Shown here piece after piece: positions 13,536-22,340 of a DNA stretch of 26,835 bases. The notes beneath the pieces are model-generated. The model worked only from the letters and a program-made list of their open reading frames with translations. It ran no database searches and was not told where the DNA came from. Source of the DNA: Clostridiales bacterium (GTDB lineage: Bacteria > Bacillota > Clostridia > Oscillospirales > Oscillospiraceae); contig JAJPXR010000110.1 of assembly GCA_021205375.1 (NCBI GenBank), positions 1 to 26,835 of the forward strand, written 5' to 3'. Each line of letters begins with the position of its first letter. The stretch's first letter is position 1. Both the position numbers and the translations under genes were made by a program.

Positions 13536-14738
13536 ATGAAGACCTCCCTGAACGAGACCCCCGCCTCCAGCCGCACCCACATCACCTTTCTGGGCAGGAT
13601 GAACAGCGGTAAGAGCGCCCTTGTCAACGCCTTCGCGGGCCACGCCGTCTCCATCGTGGACGGCGCAGCCGGGACCACCACCGACCCCGTCCGCAAGAGC
13701 ATGGAGATCCACGGCATCGGTCCCTGCGTCCTCATCGACACGGCGGGCTTTGACGACGACGGGGACCTGGGCCAAAAGCGAGTGGAGACCACCCGGCAGG
13801 TGGCCCAGGAGACCGATCTGGCGGTCATTCTCTTCACCCAGGAAAATCTGGAGGAGGAGACCGACTGGTTCCGCCTCTTCGCCCAGCAGGATACCCCCGT
13901 GGTGGCGGTGGTCAGCAAATGCGACGCCAACCCGGATGTCGAGGCCCTCTGCGCCGCCATTCGCCGGGAACTGGACACCGACCCCATCACCACCAGTGCT
14001 GTCACCGGCCAGGGGGTGGACGCCCTGCGGGAGCGGCTGGTGGAGCTGTCCCACCGGACGGAGGGCAAGCGGTTCATCACCGGGAACCTGGTGGGAGAAA
14101 ACGACCTGGTGCTGCTGGTGATGCCCCAGGACATCCAGGCCCCGGAGGGACGGCTGATTTTGCCCCAGGTGCAGACAATCCGGGAGTTGCTGGACAAAAA
14201 ATGCCTGGTGATGAGCTGCACCACCGACAAGCTGGACAAAACCCTCTCTGCGTTGGCCTACCCCCCCAAGCTCATCATCACCGATTCCCAGGTGTTCCGG
14301 CTGGTCTACGACAAAAAGCCCCAGGAGAGCCTGCTCACTTCCTTTTCCACTCTGTTCGCCGCTTACAAGGGGGACATTCACGCCTACATTCAGGGCGCAA
14401 AGGCCATTGACGGGCTGCGGGAGACCGACAAGGTGCTGATTGCCGAGGCGTGTACCCACGCTCCGATGGAGGAGGACATTGGCCGGGTGAAAATCCCCCG
14501 GCTGCTGCGCCAGCGCACCGGCCCCGGTTTGACCGTGGACGTGGTCAGCGGCAAGGACTTCCCCGCCGATTTGGGGCAGTACGCCCTCATCATCCAGTGC
14601 GGAGCCTGCATGTTCAACCGGAAGTACGTCCTCAGCCGGGTGGCCGAGGCCCAGGCCGCCGGGGTCCCCATGACCAACTACGGGGTCGCCATTGCCCACC
14701 TCAGCGGCATTTTGGCGGATGTGGCTATTCCCGAATGA
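13536..14738 (+). CDS. hydF: [FeFe]-hydrogenase maturation GTPase HydF
   Basis: This 400-residue cytosolic scaffold protein carries the 2Fe subcluster precursor and delivers it to the hydrogenase. The N-terminal Era-like GTPase domain shows the P-loop GRMNSGKSALVNAF, the G2 Thr region GTTTDPV and the G3 motif DTAGFDD. The C-terminal cluster domain has the ligand pattern CTH (EACTHAPMEEDIGR) and, about fifty residues later, CGAC (IIQCGACMFNRKY). The ATG at 13536 follows AAAGGAG; an in-frame ATG at 13437 lies at the edge of a terminator and would add unrelated sequence. Downstream are a TM1266-type gene and hydG in the same direction. hydE and a hydrogenase gene are not in the window. Confidence 0.96.
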   Translation: MKTSLNETPASSRTHITFLGRMNSGKSALVNAFAGHAVSIVDGAAGTTTDPVRKSMEIHGIGPCVLIDTAGFDDDGDLGQKRVETTRQVAQETDLAVILFTQENLEEETDWFRLFAQQDTPVVAVVSKCDANPDVEALCAAIRRELDTDPITTSAVTGQGVDALRERLVELSHRTEGKRFITGNLVGENDLVLLVMPQDIQAPEGRLILPQVQTIRELLDKKCLVMSCTTDKLDKTLSALAYPPKLIITDSQVFRLVYDKKPQESLLTSFSTLFAAYKGDIHAYIQGAKAIDGLRETDKVLIAEACTHAPMEEDIGRVKIPRLLRQRTGPGLTVDVVSGKDFPADLGQYALIIQCGACMFNRKYVLSRVAEAQAAGVPMTNYGVAIAHLSGILADVAIPE

Positions 14739-14769
14739 GAGAACAACAAATATAAAAGGAGAGAACACT

Positions 14770-15015
14770 ATGGAGACAAGACTGGCGGTCATCGCCATTA
14801 TCGTGGAAAACCCCGACAGTGTGGAGGCGCTGAACGCCCTCCTGCACGAGTACGGCAATATCATCATCGGGCGGATGGGTATCCCTTACCACGCCAAGGG
14901 GGTCAACCTCATCAGCGTGGCCGTGGACGCGCCCATGGATACCATCAGTACCCTGTCCGGCAAGATCGGACGGCTGGACGGCGTCAGCGCGAAAGTGGCC
15001 TATTCCCGTATTTAA
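14770..15015 (+). CDS. TM1266-type iron-only hydrogenase system putative regulator
   Basis: This 81-residue protein, METRLAVIAIIVENPDSVEA..GRMGIPYHAKGVNLISVAVDAP..KVAYSRI, matches the small ACT-like/NikR-C-like family regularly encoded with HydE, HydF and HydG. It probably binds a small ligand or nucleic acid as an oligomer; the function is not established. The ATG follows AAAGGAG, 31 bases after hydF. Its stop codon is inside a GTGCAAT-type tail repeat. Confidence 0.9.
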   Translation: METRLAVIAIIVENPDSVEALNALLHEYGNIIIGRMGIPYHAKGVNLISVAVDAPMDTISTLSGKIGRLDGVSAKVAYSRI

Positions 15016-15043
15016 TTTGCAATTAGCAATGTGCAGTGTGCAA
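15013..15043 (+). repeat. GTGCAAT-type tail repeat overlapping a stop codon
   Basis: TAATTTGCAATTAGC, then AATGTGCAGTGTGCAAT, begins with the stop codon of the TM1266-type gene. It resembles the minus-strand string at the stop of the AraC gene (532-560). Confidence 0.6.
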
Positions 15044-15103
15044 TTTTGGCTGCTCCCTTTGCACCAGCTTTCCACCGAGAACTACCATTCTACAACTGAC
15101 CAG

Positions 15104-15199
15104 CCCCTTGCCTCCCCTGAAAGGGCAGGGAGGGGCGAAGCCCCGGAAGTGCCGCTTGACGGCGGAGGTGGCGCGGCGTAAGCCGCGACGGAGGGGTTT
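15104..15199 (+). repeat. Dispersed structured intergenic repeat, copy 3 (long form)
   Basis: It begins CCCCTTGCC and ends GACGGAGGGGTTT like the other copies. It carries a larger inner arm (15111-15168, CCTCCCC...GGCGGAGG) with a GGGGC-GAA-GCCCC hairpin, then GCGGC-GTAA-GCCGC. The inner arm is the inverse of that in copy 5. The tail AACTGATAAGATTG is shared in looser form by other copies. Confidence 0.8.
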
Positions 15200-15273
15200 C
15201 ACGGCTGCAATAACTGATAAGATTGAGCAAACGGGATACCCCAATAATATAAAAAAGAAAGAGGAACCAAGCT

Positions 15274-16695
15274 ATGGCAATTTACAACCCCAGCTCCCTG
15301 AAAGCGGAGGAGTTCATCAACCACGAGGAAATTTTAGAGACCCTGGCCTACGCCGACGCCCACAAGGAGGACGCGGAACTCATCGACCAGATCATCGCCA
15401 AGGCCAAAGAGCTGAAGGGCCTGTCCCACCGGGACGCCTCCGTTCTGCTGGCCTGCACCCTGCCGGACAAGGTAGAGCAGGTCTACACCCTGGCGGAGCA
15501 AATTAAGAAGGACTTCTACGGCAACCGCATTGTGCTGTTCGCGCCGCTGTACCTATCCAACTACTGCGTCAACGGCTGTACCTACTGCCCCTACCACGCC
15601 ATCAACAAGCACATCCCTCGGAAAAAGCTCACTCAGGAGGAAATTCGCCAGGAGGTCATCGCCCTCCAGGACCTGGGCCACAAGCGGCTGGCCATCGAGT
15701 CCGGCGAGGACCCGGTGAACAATCCCATCGAGTACATCTTGGAGTCCATCCAGACCATTTACTCCGTCCACCACAAAAACGGCGACATCCGCCGGGTGAA
15801 CGTCAACATCGCCGCCACCACCGTGGAGAACTACCGCAAGCTGAAAGAGGCGGGGATTGGAACCTATATCCTCTTCCAGGAGACCTACCACAAAGAGTCC
15901 TATGAGCAGTTGCACCCCTGGGGCCCCAAGCACGACTACGCCTACCACACCGAGGCCATGGACCGGGCCATGGAGGGCGGCATCGACGACGTGGGACTGG
16001 GCGTGCTGTTCGGCCTGGACAAGTACCGCTATGAGTTCGCGGGTATCCTGATGCACGCTGAACACCTGGAGGCTGTTCACGGCGTTGGCCCCCACACCAT
16101 CTCCGTCCCCCGCATCTGCCCGGCGGACGACATCGACCCCAGCACCTTCTCCAACGCCATCGACGACGACACCTTCGCCAAAATCGTGGCCTGCATCCGG
16201 GTGGCGGTGCCCTACACCGGCATGATCGTCTCCACCCGTGAGAGCCAGCGCACCAGAGAGCGGGTGCTGCACCTGGGCATCTCCCAGATCTCCGGCGGCA
16301 GCCGTACCAGCGTCGGCGGCTACACCGAAGAGATCCGCCCGGAGGACACGGTGCAGTTCGACATCTCCGACCAGCGGAGCCTGGATGAAGTGGTCAAGTG
16401 GCTGATGGACATGGGGTATATCCCCAGCTTCTGCACCGCCTGTTACCGGGCGGGGCGCACCGGCGACCGGTTCATGGAGGTGTGCAAGTCCGGTGCTATC
16501 CAGAACTGCTGTCACCCCAACGCCCTGATGACCCTGAAGGAGTACCTTGAGGACTACGCCACCCCCGCCACCCGTGAGGTGGGCCTTAAGCTCATCCAGA
16601 AGGAGCTGGCCAACATCCCCAACGAGAAAGTGCGGGCTATCACCGTTCAGCACCTGGCGGACATCGAGAACGGTCAGCGGGATTTCCGGTTCTGA
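15274..16695 (+). CDS. hydG: [FeFe]-hydrogenase H-cluster radical SAM maturase HydG
   Basis: This 473-residue enzyme cleaves tyrosine to make the CO and cyanide ligands of the H-cluster. The radical SAM cysteines are in NYCVNGCTYCPYH (CxxxCxxC). SAM-site features such as AIESGEDP and the barrel follow. The C-terminal auxiliary cluster region contains CTACYRAGRTGDRFMEVC and NCCHPNALMTLKEYL. The length is normal. The ATG follows AAAGAGGAA. It is separated from the TM1266-type gene by a 258-base spacer that contains the tail repeat and repeat copy 3, so it may have its own promoter, though none is obvious. A terminator follows. Confidence 0.96.
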   Translation: MAIYNPSSLKAEEFINHEEILETLAYADAHKEDAELIDQIIAKAKELKGLSHRDASVLLACTLPDKVEQVYTLAEQIKKDFYGNRIVLFAPLYLSNYCVNGCTYCPYHAINKHIPRKKLTQEEIRQEVIALQDLGHKRLAIESGEDPVNNPIEYILESIQTIYSVHHKNGDIRRVNVNIAATTVENYRKLKEAGIGTYILFQETYHKESYEQLHPWGPKHDYAYHTEAMDRAMEGGIDDVGLGVLFGLDKYRYEFAGILMHAEHLEAVHGVGPHTISVPRICPADDIDPSTFSNAIDDDTFAKIVACIRVAVPYTGMIVSTRESQRTRERVLHLGISQISGGSRTSVGGYTEEIRPEDTVQFDISDQRSLDEVVKWLMDMGYIPSFCTACYRAGRTGDRFMEVCKSGAIQNCCHPNALMTLKEYLEDYATPATREVGLKLIQKELANIPNEKVRAITVQHLADIENGQRDFRF

Positions 16696-16717
16696 GTTCC
16701 TGTTTTATCGCAACCAT

Positions 16718-16756
16718 CGCCCGGAGGAGAGCAAATCGCCCTTCTCCGGGCGTTTT
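16718..16756 (+). terminator. Terminator after hydG
   Basis: CGCCCGGAG (16718-16726) pairs with CTCCGGGCG (16744-16752), followed by TTTTC. Confidence 0.88.
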
Positions 16757-16936
16757 CTGTCCTTTGCCGGAAAAGGGATGGAAAATGTCGCCCCAGTGCG
16801 GTATAATAAAGAAAATTAGTTATTCCTTTGAATTAGCCGCATTTCTAATGACTAATAGTTAGTGGCTCGTAAGGGAGGTTATCACTGAAAAATCCTCATC
16901 TATCGAGCAAAAACGGCAACAACTGACAAGCACTAT

Positions 16937-16999
16937 CCCCTCTTGCCTCCCCTGAAAGGGGAGGAGGGCCACCGCCTAAAGGCGGTGGCGGAGGGGTTT
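16937..16999 (+). repeat. Dispersed structured intergenic repeat, copy 4
   Basis: The cleanest short form: CCCCTCTTGCC, then CCTCCCC-TGAAA-GGGGAGG, then CCACCGCC-TAAA-GGCGGTGG, then GGCGGAGGGG and TTT. The 5' flank from about 16833 (GCCGCATTT, TTAGTGGCT, TGACAAGCACTAT) is also shared with the flank of copy 5. Together these fill the 16757-17055 gap; no gene was seen there. Confidence 0.85.
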
Positions 17000-17055
17000 C
17001 TAGCATACGGCTGATAATTCAGAACGAGAAAAAGCAAACGACACGGAGGGGTATT

Positions 17056-18309
17056 ATGCGATTCTTTCACTTGGCGGACCTGCACCTGGGCAAGTCCCTG
17101 TACGGCTACTCCCTCATCGACGAGGGGGATCAGCCTTATTGGGTAGACCGACTGCTGGAGGCGGCGGACGAGTACCGGCCCGATGCGGTGGTCATCGCGG
17201 GAGACGTATATGACCGGGCGGTGCCGCCAAAAGAGGCGGTGGAGCTGCTGGACCGGCTGTTGACCGCCCTCTCCCAGAGGAACATCCCCGTGCTGATGGT
17301 GGCGGGCAACCACGACTCCGGTCCCCGGCTGGCCTTTGCCAGCGGTCTGCTGGAGCGGGAAAGGGTTTACATCGCCGGGGAGTGCCAAAAGGAGTTGACG
17401 CACGTGACGCTGGAGGACGAATACGGCCCCGTGACCTTCTGGCTGATGCCCTACCTGTTCCCGGCGGCGGTGCGCTTCGCCCTGGATCGGGAGGACGTGA
17501 CCACCTATGACCGGGCGGTCCGTGCCCTGTTGGATGCACAGCCTGTGGATACCGCCCGCCGGAACGTGCTGGTGGCTCACCAGTTCGTTGTCTCCGGCGG
17601 CGCAGAACCGGAGCGGGACGGCTCCGAGACCGCCGTGGGCGGCGTGGGGCAGGTGGACGCAAGCGCCTTCTCTGACTTCGACTACGTAGCTCTGGGCCAC
17701 ATCCACGGTCCCCAGAAAATTGGCCGGGAGACGGTGCGTTACGGCGGCTCGCCGCTGCCCTATAGCTTCTCCGAGGTGGGCCAGCGCAAGGGTGTGACCC
17801 TGGTGGAGCTGGGGGAGAAGGGCCAGATGGCGTTTCGGCTCATCGAACTGCCCGCCCTTCACCGGATGCGCCAGGTGAAGGGAACGCTGGAAGAACTGCT
17901 CGCCCTGGGAACGGAAGATGTCTCTTTGCGGAATGATTATCTGCGGGCAGTGCTGACCGATGTGCAGATGCCGCCCCGCGCCATGGAGCGGCTGCGGGCG
18001 GTGTATCCCAACCTGATGGAGGTGGCGCGGGAACTGCCCCAGGCGGCCCAGCGTGCCGCTGGTCGAACAGCCCAGGTGAAAGAACGCCCGTTAGAGGACT
18101 TGTTCTGGGATTTCTACACCCATCAGGCGGGTGAGGTCCCCGACCAGGCGCAGACGGAGCTGGCGGCCTTCGTCGCGGAACAATCCCGACAGGGGACGCT
18201 GCCGGAGCTGCGCCGAGGGGACGATGTAGATCAGGACACGCTGGCGCTGGTGGACTTCGCCCTGCGCCGCTTCGGAGAGGAGGAACAGCCATGCGACCCG
18301 AAAAACTGA
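17056..18309 (+). CDS. sbcD: Exonuclease SbcCD subunit D (Mre11-type nuclease)
   Basis: This 417-residue nuclease subunit of the SbcCD complex opens DNA hairpins and processes breaks. The calcineurin-like phosphoesterase motifs are all present: DLHLGK (I), GDVYDR (II), AGNHDS (III), VAHQF (IV) and GHIH (V), which bind two Mn ions. A capping region and C-terminal helices follow. The ATG at 17056 is close after GGAGGGG. The gene ends 19 bases inside sbcC, so the subunits are translationally coupled. Its placement beside repeat copy 4 is noteworthy only because SbcCD acts on cruciforms; no causal link is shown. Confidence 0.96.
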   Translation: MRFFHLADLHLGKSLYGYSLIDEGDQPYWVDRLLEAADEYRPDAVVIAGDVYDRAVPPKEAVELLDRLLTALSQRNIPVLMVAGNHDSGPRLAFASGLLERERVYIAGECQKELTHVTLEDEYGPVTFWLMPYLFPAAVRFALDREDVTTYDRAVRALLDAQPVDTARRNVLVAHQFVVSGGAEPERDGSETAVGGVGQVDASAFSDFDYVALGHIHGPQKIGRETVRYGGSPLPYSFSEVGQRKGVTLVELGEKGQMAFRLIELPALHRMRQVKGTLEELLALGTEDVSLRNDYLRAVLTDVQMPPRAMERLRAVYPNLMEVARELPQAAQRAAGRTAQVKERPLEDLFWDFYTHQAGEVPDQAQTELAAFVAEQSRQGTLPELRRGDDVDQDTLALVDFALRRFGEEEQPCDPKN

Positions 18310-21300
18310 CCATGGGGGCCTTTGGCCCCTACGCCGGGGAGACTACGGTGGACTTCACTCAACTGGGCAGCGGGCTTTACCTCATTTCCGGCAACACCGG
18401 CGCGGGGAAAACCACCCTGTTCGACGCCATTGTCTACGCCCTATACGGCGTGGCCAGCGGCAGTGGGCGGACAACGGAGATGTTTCACAGCGACTACGCC
18501 GGCAAGCATGACCGCACGTGGGTAGAGCTGACCTTCACCCAGGGCGGGCGGCGGTTCCGGGTGAGCCGTGAGTTCCGTTTCCCCAAAAAACGGGACGGCA
18601 GCGTGGGCAAGCCCACCAAAAATGCTCTGCTGGAGGAGGAGGGGAAGCCGCCTGTCACCAAAGAGGCCGCCGTCACCGCCCGCATCACCCAACTGCTGGG
18701 GCTGGACGCCACCCAATTCCGCCAAATCGTCATGCTGGCACAGGGAGAGTTCCGCCGATTCCTGGAGGCGGGCAGCGACGAGCGGGGCAGGATTTTGGGA
18801 CAGCTCTTCGACAACCGGCTGTACCTCGACTTCCAGCAGCGGTTGAAGCGGGGGGCGGACTGCCTGGAGACCCAGCGGCAGGAGGCAGAGCGGGAGATCA
18901 ACCTGCGGCTGAGCACCCTCAGCCTCCCGGAGGAACTGACAGAGGAACAACGGAGCCGTTTCGTCCTCTACCATCCCCAACTGGAGGAGGCACTGGCCCA
19001 ACTGGAGGCCGAGGACCGACAGGCGCTGGAGGCTCTGGATGGGGAAATTCGCGCCCAGGAGAACCGGCGGGAGGAGATGCAGACCCAAAAGGCTTTGGCC
19101 CAACAGCGAAACCAGCGGCTGGATACGCTGGAACAGTACCGCCAGGAGGAGACTGATTTACAGGCCCAGGCGGAGCCGATGGAGGCCCTGGCCCTCCGGG
19201 TGGAGCGGGGCAGGAAAGCCCTCCGTCAAGTGTCCCCCAGCGAACGTGCCATGGAGCAGACCCGGAGCCGTTTGCTCCAGACCCAGGGGGAGCTGGCCCA
19301 ATGGACCAGCCAGCGGGAGCAGGAGACCCGGCGGTTCCAATCGCTGGAACAGGACTGTCAGCGCTGGCGGGAGCAGACCCTCCAGATGGAACGGCTGGGC
19401 CACCAAATTCAGGCCATTGGGGAGGCGCTGCCCGACTATGACCGGGTGGAATCCGTTCAAAAGGCGCTGGACAGCGCCAGCCGCCGCCTGGCCGCCGCCC
19501 GGCGAGGTGAGACACAGGCCCAGGATATAAAACAGCGATTGGAGACCCAACAGGCCGCATTACAGGCCAAATTGGACCCCCTCAAGGGCGCGGAGGTGAC
19601 TTGCGTCCGGCTGGCAGCGGAGCGGGAGCAGGCCAGCAGGCGGCTGAGCCGCCTCACCGGGCTGGGCGACCAAATCACAGAGTTAAAAACCGGGTTGACC
19701 GAGGGCCAGACCCTGCGCCGCCGCCAGCAGCAACAGCAGCAGCGGCTTCAGGCGGCGGAACAACGGCGCGACCATATGAAGGAGATTTTCTGGCTGGGAC
19801 AGGCCGGCATCATGGCGGAGCAGTTGGAGGAAACGCTGGCGCTGGAAGGCGAGGGCGTTTGCCCCGTCTGCGGCGCCCGGCACCTACGGGGAAACCACCC
19901 GCCCTTTGCACGGAAAGCGGCGGAGACCCCCTCTCAGGAGGAATTGAACCAGGCCGAGACCGCGGCAAAGCGGGAGCAGGAGAAAAACAATGCCCTGACG
20001 CTGGATTTGAACGAGAAAGTCGCCGCCTGGATGGAGAAAAAACGAAACGCGCTGGCACAGGCGGCGGAGCTGTTCCCGGAAGCGCCGGACTGGAACACGC
20101 TGGCCCAACCGGAGTATCTGACCGAGGTCATCGCCCAGGGCAAAGCCGACCTGACCGCGGTGGAGACCGCATTGCAGACAGCGCAGGCGCAGAAGCGGGC
20201 CAAAGAGACCACCGAGACAGCGTTCCATGATCTCCAGCCCCAGATGGAACAGGCGCAGGCGCAGTTGGACCAGTGGGCCGAGGACTGCCGAAACGCACAG
20301 GAGGAGGTCACTCGTCTGACCGCCCAGGCGGAGGAGGGACGGCGAAAACTCCCCTATCCTTCCCGACAGGAGGCGCTTGCGGAACAGGCCAGGCTGACCG
20401 CTCAGAGGAACCAATGGCAGCGGGCGCTGGACCAGGCCCAGGCCGCACTGGACGAGAGCCAGCGGGAGCTGGCGCGGTTGGCCGGTCTGCTGGACACCGG
20501 GGAGACCCGGTTGGCTGCCCAACAGAAGGAACTGGCAACTGCCGCCGCGCAGTTGGATGCCGCCTGGAAGGGCGCAGGGTTCGCGTCCCTGGCGGACTAC
20601 CAGCGAGCGCTGGCCCCGGAGGGGCAGACCATCGACGAGGACTGGCTAACCGCGCAGGAGGCCCGGCTGAACGAATACCAAAACCGCCGCCGGGACTGCG
20701 CCAACCGGCTCCGTTCCCTGGAAGAGGAGACCGCCGGGTGGGAGCGCAGCGACCTTGCGGCGCTGGAGGGCGCGTTGCAAACGCTGGAGGGTCAGCTTGC
20801 CGCACGGCGGGAGGACCGTGACCGGCAGTACCACCGGCAGCAGGCCAACCGGCAGGTGGCCCGCGGGGTGGCCCGGGGGCAGGCGACCCTGCGTCGCGTT
20901 GCCCCGGCGGAGCGGGAGCTGAAACGACTGTCTCAGGTGGCCAACGGCCAGGACACCGCCCTGGGCCGCTACAGCTTTGACCGATATGTGCTCAGCGCTT
21001 TTTTCGAGGAAATCATCGCCCAGGCGAATTGTCACCTGGACGTGATGAGCGGCGGCAAATACAGCCTGGCCCGGCGGGAGACCGCCGACCGAAAGAACGG
21101 TGCGGCGGGGCTGGAGCTGGAGGTGCTGGACGCCTTCACCGGGGAGGCCCGGCGCACCCCGTCGCTCTCCGGCGGTGAGTCCTTCCAGGCGTCGCTGGCC
21201 CTGGCCCTGGGCCTCTCCGACGTGGTGCAGCAACACGCTGGGGGCGTTCAGTTGGAGACCATGTTCATTGACGAGGGGTTCGGCTCCCTGGATAACCAGG

Positions 21301-21455
21301 CATTGGAAAAGGCCCTGGAGGTGCTGCGCCAACTGGCCGGAGACAGCCGACAGGTGGGCATCATCTCCCACGTGGAGAAGCTGGAGGAGTGTATTCCCCA
21401 GAAAATCCTGGTCAAAGGCGGCAGGAACGGCAGCACCGTAGAGCTTCAAGTTTGA
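18291..21455 (+). CDS. sbcC: Exonuclease SbcCD subunit C (Rad50-type ATPase)
   Basis: This 1054-residue SMC-like ATPase pairs with SbcD. The N-terminal Walker A is GNTGAGKTTLFDAIVYALYG, with a Q-loop region near MLAQGEFRRF. Two long Gln/Glu/Arg-rich coiled coils (about 190-500 and 560-890) flank the zinc hook CPVCG near residue 525. The C-terminal lobe has the signature LSGGESFQASLALALG and Walker B MFIDEGFGSLD, followed by the switch histidine ISHVEKL. The ATG lies within sbcD after GGAGGAACAGCC. Length and domain order are normal. No clear terminator was found in the short gap after the stop. Confidence 0.96.
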   Translation: MRPEKLTMGAFGPYAGETTVDFTQLGSGLYLISGNTGAGKTTLFDAIVYALYGVASGSGRTTEMFHSDYAGKHDRTWVELTFTQGGRRFRVSREFRFPKKRDGSVGKPTKNALLEEEGKPPVTKEAAVTARITQLLGLDATQFRQIVMLAQGEFRRFLEAGSDERGRILGQLFDNRLYLDFQQRLKRGADCLETQRQEAEREINLRLSTLSLPEELTEEQRSRFVLYHPQLEEALAQLEAEDRQALEALDGEIRAQENRREEMQTQKALAQQRNQRLDTLEQYRQEETDLQAQAEPMEALALRVERGRKALRQVSPSERAMEQTRSRLLQTQGELAQWTSQREQETRRFQSLEQDCQRWREQTLQMERLGHQIQAIGEALPDYDRVESVQKALDSASRRLAAARRGETQAQDIKQRLETQQAALQAKLDPLKGAEVTCVRLAAEREQASRRLSRLTGLGDQITELKTGLTEGQTLRRRQQQQQQRLQAAEQRRDHMKEIFWLGQAGIMAEQLEETLALEGEGVCPVCGARHLRGNHPPFARKAAETPSQEELNQAETAAKREQEKNNALTLDLNEKVAAWMEKKRNALAQAAELFPEAPDWNTLAQPEYLTEVIAQGKADLTAVETALQTAQAQKRAKETTETAFHDLQPQMEQAQAQLDQWAEDCRNAQEEVTRLTAQAEEGRRKLPYPSRQEALAEQARLTAQRNQWQRALDQAQAALDESQRELARLAGLLDTGETRLAAQQKELATAAAQLDAAWKGAGFASLADYQRALAPEGQTIDEDWLTAQEARLNEYQNRRRDCANRLRSLEEETAGWERSDLAALEGALQTLEGQLAARREDRDRQYHRQQANRQVARGVARGQATLRRVAPAERELKRLSQVANGQDTALGRYSFDRYVLSAFFEEIIAQANCHLDVMSGGKYSLARRETADRKNGAAGLELEVLDAFTGEARRTPSLSGGESFQASLALALGLSDVVQQHAGGVQLETMFIDEGFGSLDNQALEKALEVLRQLAGDSRQVGIISHVEKLEECIPQKILVKGGRNGSTVELQV

Positions 21456-21530
21456 GGCGTAAAAATACCGGGACTTCCAAACTTTTGCCACAAAGAAGTA
21501 AATTTGTCCGTCTATCGGTGGGAAGGAGAC

Positions 21531-21560
21531 TTGACGGTTTCCATCTGGATGCGCTACAAT
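21531..21560 (+). promoter_or_regulatory. Promoter of the TetR-like gene
   Basis: TTGACG (21531-21536) and TACAAT (21555-21560) are separated by 18 bases, leaving a leader of about 95 bases before the ATG. Confidence 0.65.
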
Positions 21561-21662
21561 ATACTAAAAAATGATGTCTTTTCAGGGGGCGGGTCGGATG
21601 TAGAGGCCCGCTGCCCAAAATACCAGGTAATATCTGTGAAACATGGAAGGAGACGGCAGGAT

Positions 21663-22217
21663 ATGGCGGATTCCAACATCACCAAACGGGCGCTGGCGAT
21701 GGCGATGAAAGAGCTGATGGAACAAATGCCCTTCTCCAAAATCAGCGTGGGGGATATCTGCGAGAAATGCGGCATGAACCGCAAGAGCTTCTACTACCAT
21801 TTTCGGGACAAATACGACCTGGTCAACTGGATTTTTGACATAGAGTTTTTGCAGCTCACCGTTCGGCACGAAGAGGGCATCCGCTGGACGCTGCTGGGGG
21901 AACTGTGCCGGTATTTTTATGACAACCGGGTCTTTTACCGGCGGGCGCTGGAGGTGAAGGGGCAGAACTCCTTTTCCGACCACTTCCGGGAGATGCTTTC
22001 CCCGCTGTTGCGGGAACTACTAAGAAAAGTCCTGGCCGAGCCGCGGCAGATGGAGTTTTACATCAACTTTTATTCCGATGCCTTCCTCTGCTCCCTGGAG
22101 CGGTGGCTCTCAAGCCGGGACTGTATGCCGCCGGAGCAGTTCGTGGAACTGCTCCAGTCCTGCGTGCTGACCCTTGCCGATCTGACCAAGCTGGAGGAGG
22201 CGTCAGAGCAGGCGTGA
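21663..22217 (+). CDS. TetR/AcrR-family regulator, DhaS-like
   Basis: This 184-residue protein starts MADSNITKRALAMAMKELME at ATG 21663, behind AAGGAGACGG. The N-terminal helix-turn-helix is clear: MPFSKISVGDICEKCGMNRKSF then YYHFRDKYDLVNWIF, the usual TetR YYHF recognition end. The C-terminal domain (about 75-184) is helical and resembles the TetR_C-like domain of DhaS-type proteins in Clostridia. It precedes two small lipoprotein genes and an ATP-grasp gene in the same direction, but a separate promoter lies in between, so they may be its targets. The ligand is unknown. Confidence 0.9.
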   Translation: MADSNITKRALAMAMKELMEQMPFSKISVGDICEKCGMNRKSFYYHFRDKYDLVNWIFDIEFLQLTVRHEEGIRWTLLGELCRYFYDNRVFYRRALEVKGQNSFSDHFREMLSPLLRELLRKVLAEPRQMEFYINFYSDAFLCSLERWLSSRDCMPPEQFVELLQSCVLTLADLTKLEEASEQA

Positions 22218-22264
22218 CTCGCAGCAGGTTACATTAAATTTCCATAAAAGCAGTACCGACTGAA

Positions 22265-22293
22265 TTGACAGGCGTTTTGATATGTGCTATTCT
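22265..22293 (+). promoter_or_regulatory. Promoter of the lipoprotein genes
   Basis: TTGACA (22265-22270) and TATTCT (22288-22293) are 17 bases apart, about 48 bases before the first lipoprotein ATG. Confidence 0.7.
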
Positions 22294-22340
22294 GAATGTA
22301 ACAGCGATGGAAACCCTGACGATGAATGGAGGTTCCTGTT

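Noticed and set aside
13335..14867. Long minus-strand frame opposite hydF
   Set aside because: Shadow of hydF; it crosses the terminator and leader structures and has no recognisable domain. The same applies to 4765-6003, 6304-7260, 8138-9466 and 15553-16653.
18919..20805. Several frames opposite or offset within sbcC
   Set aside because: All are Pro/Gly/Arg- or Leu-rich shadows of the coiled-coil coding sequence.
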